DNA of 9,919 nucleotides from Gammaproteobacteria bacterium (GTDB lineage Bacteria > Pseudomonadota > Gammaproteobacteria > UBA9214). The notes under the pieces were generated by a model. That model ran no database searches, was not told the DNA's origin, and saw nothing but the letters and a program-made list of their open reading frames with translations. The position numbers and the translations under genes were made by a program. Within the stretch, counting starts at the first letter, position 1. The number at the start of each line of letters is the position of its first letter. This document shows positions 6,676 to 9,919 of this stretch, piece by piece. The stretch covers positions 1 to 9,919 of the forward strand of contig JAOTTU010000070.1 of the NCBI GenBank assembly GCA_029864225.1. Direction: 5' to 3'.

Positions 6676-7073
6676 GTGTTGGCCTGCTTCTGATTACCCA
6701 CGACAAGCTGGGCAGGAACCTCCTGGATACAGCCACAATGATCCTGGGAGACACCCCGGTCGAGGCCATAACCATCGATGTCCCCGGGGACAGCAATCCC
6801 GACACAGTGTATGCCGAGGCCTCTGACGCCTGCACTGTGCTCGACCAGGGGGATGGCGTACTGGTGCTGACCGATCTCTATGGCAGCACACCGAGCAATA
6901 TCGCTACCCGCCTGCTCGCCGAGCACAACGCGCTGGTGATCTCCGGACTGAATGTGCCGATGCTGGTTCGGGCACTGAATTATGCCGCGTGTTCACTGGA
7001 AGAACTTGGCAGCAAGGCTGAGAGCGGTGCCCGGGATGGCATCATCATGACCACAGAAAAACAGGCCTCGTAA
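6672..7073 (+). CDS. PTS EIIA component, mannose family (orphan, single domain)
   Basis: This is a stand-alone 133-residue IIA domain of the mannose-type PTS. It begins MSVGLLLITHDKLG; His10 is the predicted phosphorylation site, and Asp68 in LTDLYGSTPSN corresponds to the catalytic aspartate of E. coli IIA-Man (Asp67). The alpha/beta core matches the family (about 130-140 residues). It would accept phosphate from the adjacent HPr. No IIB, IIC or IID is encoded nearby, so it is more likely a regulatory phospho-sensor than part of a sugar permease. The gene is often annotated manX-like in Xanthomonas-type genomes, but that name implies transport that the sequence does not support. A GGGA (6662-6665) lies 6 bases before the ATG, which also overlaps the rapZ stop. 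HPr follows after one base. Confidence 0.93.
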   Translation: MSVGLLLITHDKLGRNLLDTATMILGDTPVEAITIDVPGDSNPDTVYAEASDACTVLDQGDGVLVLTDLYGSTPSNIATRLLAEHNALVISGLNVPMLVRALNYAACSLEELGSKAESGARDGIIMTTEKQAS

Positions 7074-7074
7074 A

Positions 7075-7344
7075 ATGCAGCAAAAACAACTGACCATCAT
7101 CAACAAGCTGGGGCTGCATGCTCGCGCCGCGGCCAAATTCGTCACCCTGGCCTCTTCCTTTTCCAGCGAGATCGATATCTCCAGGGACAACCAGAGCGTC
7201 AACGGCAAGAGCATCATGGGCGTGATGATGCTGGCCGCATCAAAAGGCACGCAGCTCACGCTTACCACAAGGGGTGACGATGAGGATGAAGCCATCAGTC
7301 GCATCGAAGAGCTGGTACTGAATAAATTCGGTGAGGAGGAGTAG
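7075..7344 (+). CDS. ptsH: Phosphocarrier protein HPr
   Basis: HPr shuttles phosphate from enzyme I to EIIA proteins. The 89-residue protein has the complete active site NKLGLHARAAAKF, with His15, and the regulatory site VNGKSIMGVMML, with Ser46, the residue modified by HprK. Length is standard. With both residues present and hprK in the same cluster, this HPr can carry two phosphates: His15 from PEP and Ser46 from ATP or PPi. In E. coli and Pseudomonas the HPr relative at this place in the locus is NPr (npr/ptsO); here the accompanying enzyme I lacks a GAF domain, so ptsH is the better name, but it may serve both EIIA proteins. The ATG is one base after the EIIA stop, so translation is probably coupled. 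Confidence 0.96.
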   Translation: MQQKQLTIINKLGLHARAAAKFVTLASSFSSEIDISRDNQSVNGKSIMGVMMLAASKGTQLTLTTRGDDEDEAISRIEELVLNKFGEEE

Positions 7345-7387
7345 CCTTAACCGGCTGATCCGGAAACTGTGACCTGCCTTCGTGATA

Positions 7388-7408
7388 TCCGGCCGGGCCA
7401 TACCCGGA
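7388..7408 (+). other. Small inverted repeat in the ptsH-ptsI gap
   Basis: The 89-base gap between ptsH and ptsI contains CCGGG (7393-7397), a five-base loop and CCCGG (7403-7407), a perfect 5-bp stem. An alternative register pairs TCCGG (7388-7392) with CCGGA (7404-7408). A CCGG/CCGG repeat also lies nearby at about 7349-7361. No T-run follows, so this does not look like a simple terminator; it could affect mRNA stability or ptsI translation. Confidence 0.25.
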
Positions 7409-7433
7409 AAGACAAAGTGGACCTCGACAGGCC

Positions 7434-9170
7434 ATGAGCCTCGTATTGAACGGAATAGGTGTTTCCCGCGGCGTCGCCATCGGCAAGGCCCACATCATCC
7501 TGCGGGGCAGCATCGAGGTAGTGGAAAGCGCCATACCGCCACAGTTCATCGAGGACGAGATCACACGTTTCCTGAATGCCATAGAGACCGCGCGCCTCCA
7601 GCTCAATTCGATCCGTGACAATATTCCGGCCGACACGCGCGCCGATATCGCGGCCTTCATCGACACACACCTGTTGATGCTGGATGACGCCACTATTGTA
7701 AACACGCCCGTAGAGCTCATCCGGGAAAACGGCTGCAATGCGGAATGGGCACTGAAACTTCAGCGTAATGCGCTGGTCGAGGTATTCGAGCAGATGAATG
7801 ATCCCTATCTGCGTACTCGCCGCGATGACGTCGACCACGTCATCAACCGCATTCAACGCATTCTGCTCACCAGCAGCCAGGGTGACATTCGCGCCGAGGA
7901 CGGCCTGCTGGGGACGATTATCCTGACGGACGACCTGACCCCGGCGGAAACCGTAGTACTCGAACACCAGGGCATCAGCGGCTTTGCCACGGAATCCGGC
8001 GGTCCACTGTCACATACCGCGATCCTCGCACGCAGCGTGCAGATCCCTGCCGTGGTAGGTGCTCACGGTATCCAGCAGTATATCCGTGACGGTGAACGCA
8101 TCATCCTCGATGGCCAGCAGGGGATCCTGATCGCAGACCCGGACCAGCGAACCCTCGAACACTACATCGAGCGGGAGGCGCGCGAGGAACAGCGCCGCGC
8201 CGAACTCACCAGCCTGGTCCAGACCCCGGCAGTGACACTGGACCATACTCCGGTCACCCTGATGGCCAATATCGAGCTTCCGGCTGATATCGAGGCCGTG
8301 GCCGGGGAGAACGCCAACGGGGTGGGTTTGTACCGGACCGAGTTTCTGTTCATGAACCGACCCGAGCCGCCGGACGAGGAAGAGCAATATGCCTGTTACT
8401 GCCGTGCAATCGATGCCTTGAACGGCAGGCTGCTCACCATCCGCACCCTGGACATGGGAGCGGATAAGCAGATCGAAAACTCCAACACCCGCTGCAGCAA
8501 CAACCCGGCCCTGGGCCTGCGCGCCATCCGCCTGTGTCTCAAGGACCCCGGCCTGTTTTCGCCGCAGTTGCGAGCCATGCTGCGTGCCTCCTCCCACGGC
8601 CCGGTCCGCATGATGATCCCCATGCTGTCCAATACCCAGGAACTGCACCAGGTGCTCAACCTGATCCAGCACACCAAGGACGCACTGGAGCGCGAGGGCC
8701 TGGCCTACGATCCGCACATCCAGATCGGCGGCATGATCGAGGTTCCGGCCGCTGCCCTATCCGCCGACGCCTTCGCCAGGCACCTGGACTTCCTGTCCAT
8801 CGGCACCAACGACCTGATCCAGTACACGCTGGCAATCGACCGCGTGGACGACGAGGTCAACTACCTGTATGACCCGCTGCACCCGGCCGTGTTGCGGCTG
8901 ATCAAAATGGTTATCGACGCCGGACGGGCAGCTGGCATCCCGGTCGCCATGTGCGGCGAGATGGCCGGCGATCCGCGTTATACCCGCCTGCTGCTGGGCA
9001 TGGGGCTGACTGAATTCAGCATGCATCATACTGCACTGCAGGAGGTCAAGCGCGTCATCAACCAGAGTGCGATCGAGTCCCTTGCCCCGGATGTCGAGGC
9101 CTTGCTGCAGGCTGCCGAGCCAGAGCGAATCGTTGCGCAAATCGAAGCCCTCAACAGCACACTGCGCTGA
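7434..9170 (+). CDS. ptsI: Phosphoenolpyruvate-protein phosphotransferase, enzyme I
   Basis: Enzyme I takes phosphate from PEP and passes it to HPr. The 578-residue protein has the usual enzyme I length (E. coli 575). Its N-terminal HPr-binding domain starts SLVLNGIGVSRGVAIGKA, and the phosphohistidine domain contains GGPLSHTAILARS with active His194. The C-terminal PEP-binding barrel has GVGLYRTEFLFM, RTLDMGADK, FLSIGTNDLIQYTLAIDR and VAMCGEMAGD with catalytic Cys507. No N-terminal GAF domain is present, so it is not the nitrogen-type enzyme I (PtsP). It is 89 bases after ptsH with only a weak AGG before the ATG at 7434, so its translation may be lower than that of HPr. All key residues are present. 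As the only enzyme I seen here, it probably feeds HPr, the mannose-type EIIA and perhaps PtsN. Confidence 0.97.
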   Translation: MSLVLNGIGVSRGVAIGKAHIILRGSIEVVESAIPPQFIEDEITRFLNAIETARLQLNSIRDNIPADTRADIAAFIDTHLLMLDDATIVNTPVELIRENGCNAEWALKLQRNALVEVFEQMNDPYLRTRRDDVDHVINRIQRILLTSSQGDIRAEDGLLGTIILTDDLTPAETVVLEHQGISGFATESGGPLSHTAILARSVQIPAVVGAHGIQQYIRDGERIILDGQQGILIADPDQRTLEHYIEREAREEQRRAELTSLVQTPAVTLDHTPVTLMANIELPADIEAVAGENANGVGLYRTEFLFMNRPEPPDEEEQYACYCRAIDALNGRLLTIRTLDMGADKQIENSNTRCSNNPALGLRAIRLCLKDPGLFSPQLRAMLRASSHGPVRMMIPMLSNTQELHQVLNLIQHTKDALEREGLAYDPHIQIGGMIEVPAAALSADAFARHLDFLSIGTNDLIQYTLAIDRVDDEVNYLYDPLHPAVLRLIKMVIDAGRAAGIPVAMCGEMAGDPRYTRLLLGMGLTEFSMHHTALQEVKRVINQSAIESLAPDVEALLQAAEPERIVAQIEALNSTLR

Positions 9171-9223
9171 GGCCGCGGTACTGCTCGGCCCCGCTGCAAC
9201 CATACCCGGCTGACCCCCTTCCC

Positions 9224-9252
9224 TTACCGACGGCCTGACAGGCTGGTACACT
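9224..9252 (+). promoter_or_regulatory. Candidate extended -10 promoter for mgtE
   Basis: In the 137-base gap between ptsI and mgtE, TGGTACACT (9244-9252) forms an extended -10 (TACACT, 4 of 6 matches, with the TG one base upstream). A weak -35, TTACCG (9224-9229), sits 17 bases before it. Initiation near 9259 would give a leader of about 50 bases. I see no M-box-like or other riboswitch structure in this short leader. A small hairpin (9231-9245) overlaps the promoter and may be incidental. Consensus match only. Confidence 0.35.
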
Positions 9253-9307
9253 GCGCACAGTTTTTGCGTGCGGGGCCTTCCGCTCCTGGCACAACGGAAT
9301 CGCAGCC

Positions 9308-9919
9308 ATGACTGAAACCGCAGAATCACACAGCACAGAGAGCCGCCTGGAGCTACTCACACAGGCGCTGGATTCCGGTGCGGCCGGCCAGATCCGCAAC
9401 CTGTTGGGCAACCTGCATGCGGCGGAAATCGCCGAAATGCTGGAATCGTTCCCGCACGGGCCGCGCGAGATACTCTGGGAACTGGTCCACCCGGATGACC
9501 ATGGTGAGACACTGGTCCATGTAAACGACGAGGTGCGCGCCGGTCTCATCAACGAGATGGAGACCCACGACCTGGTCGCGGCCACCGACGGCCTGGACGC
9601 CGACGACCTCGCCGACCTGCTCAAAGATCTGCCCGGTGCAGTCATCCAGGAAGTGCTGCGTTCCATGGACAAGCAGAACCGCGATCGACTGGTCGCGGTA
9701 CTGCACTACCCCGAAGACAGCGCCGGCGGCATAATGAACGTCGACACCGTGACCGTGCGGGCCGACGTCAGTATCGATGTCATCCTGCGCTATCTCCGGC
9801 TGCATGATGAAATCCCCGCCACCACCGACACGCTGTTCGTGGTGGACCGTGCCGGCCAGTACAAGGGCCTGCTGCCCCTGACTACACTGCTGACCAATGA
9901 CCCCGAATTGCTGGTCGCC
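9308..9919 (+). CDS. mgtE: Magnesium transporter MgtE, N-terminal part (partial)
   Basis: The frame is open from ATG 9308 to the window end, giving the first 204 residues. MgtE is a homodimeric Mg2+-selective channel whose cytoplasmic N and CBS domains sense Mg2+ and gate the pore. Seen here are a polar start (MTETAESHSTESRLELL), an alpha-helical superhelix typical of the MgtE N domain (about 15-130, with repeated LHAAEIAEMLESFP and DGLDADDLADLLKDLP patterns), then HYPEDSAGGIMN (133-144), the conserved link into the CBS domains, and the first CBS domain (DTLFVVDRAGQYKGLLPL). Many acidic residues fit Mg2+ binding. The membrane domain lies beyond the window. A weak CGGA precedes the start. Its separate candidate promoter suggests that it is at least partly independent of the PTS genes. 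Confidence 0.94.
   Translation, partial: MTETAESHSTESRLELLTQALDSGAAGQIRNLLGNLHAAEIAEMLESFPHGPREILWELVHPDDHGETLVHVNDEVRAGLINEMETHDLVAATDGLDADDLADLLKDLPGAVIQEVLRSMDKQNRDRLVAVLHYPEDSAGGIMNVDTVTVRADVSIDVILRYLRLHDEIPATTDTLFVVDRAGQYKGLLPLTTLLTNDPELLVA

Noticed and set aside
8010..8717. 235-codon open frame on the minus strand
   Set aside because: It lies wholly within ptsI, whose frame encodes conserved enzyme I motifs throughout. The minus-strand translation has no recognisable motif and is a byproduct of GC-rich codon use.
9250..9265. Possible intrinsic terminator after ptsI: ACTG-CGCA-CAGT followed by a T-run
   Set aside because: The stem is only 4 bp with little GC, and the site overlaps the better-supported extended -10 element. 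It is too weak to call.
9353..9805. 150-codon open frame on the minus strand at the window end
   Set aside because: The plus strand here encodes the MgtE N domain without a stop, including PEDSAGG. The antisense frame has no family features.
1..9919. A new defence, mobile or biosynthetic system
   Set aside because: Every long plus-strand frame belongs to a well-known family in a recognised gene order, with no repeats, integrase, transposase or unassigned gene between them.

Overview
The window looks like chromosomal housekeeping DNA from a gammaproteobacterium outside the enterics. It carries one long plus-strand gene block, densely packed, in the order kdsD (3' end) - kdsC - lptC - lptA - lptB - rpoN - hpf - ptsN - hprK - rapZ - EIIA (mannose family) - ptsH - ptsI - mgtE (5' part). 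The order kdsD to ptsN-rapZ is the classic gammaproteobacterial rpoN locus. The presence of hprK, a mannose-type EIIA, HPr and a complete enzyme I is the version known from Xanthomonas-like and some beta/gammaproteobacterial lineages, and unlike Escherichia or Pseudomonas. By eye the DNA is moderately GC-rich and even in character. I see no insertion sequence, RNA gene, CRISPR array or sign of recent transfer.

Region 1 (1-2458) is lipopolysaccharide supply and export. KdsD and KdsC make the Kdo sugar; LptC, LptA and LptB form the inner-membrane/periplasm part of the LPS transporter. These genes are chained by stop/start overlaps (TTGA, a 14-base overlap, GTGA).

Region 2 (2459-4883) starts after a 99-base gap with a candidate sigma-70-type promoter. 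It encodes sigma-54 (RpoN), the ribosome hibernation factor HPF and the nitrogen-PTS protein EIIA-Ntr (PtsN).

Region 3 (4880-9170) is a phosphotransferase signalling cassette: HPr kinase/phosphorylase, RapZ, an orphan EIIA of the mannose family, HPr with both His15 and Ser46, and enzyme I without a GAF domain. Three ATGA overlaps chain hprK, rapZ and EIIA to the preceding genes. No EIIB or EIIC permease is present, so the cassette looks regulatory rather than sugar-transporting.

Region 4 (9171-9919) is a 137-base gap with a candidate extended -10 promoter, then the start of an MgtE-type magnesium transporter that runs off the window.

I did not find an undescribed system. The points most worth a second look are a serine replacing the usual second glycine of the HprK P-loop, a RapZ that lacks the basic C-terminal residues used for sRNA binding in E. 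coli, and a cysteine-rich PtsN.
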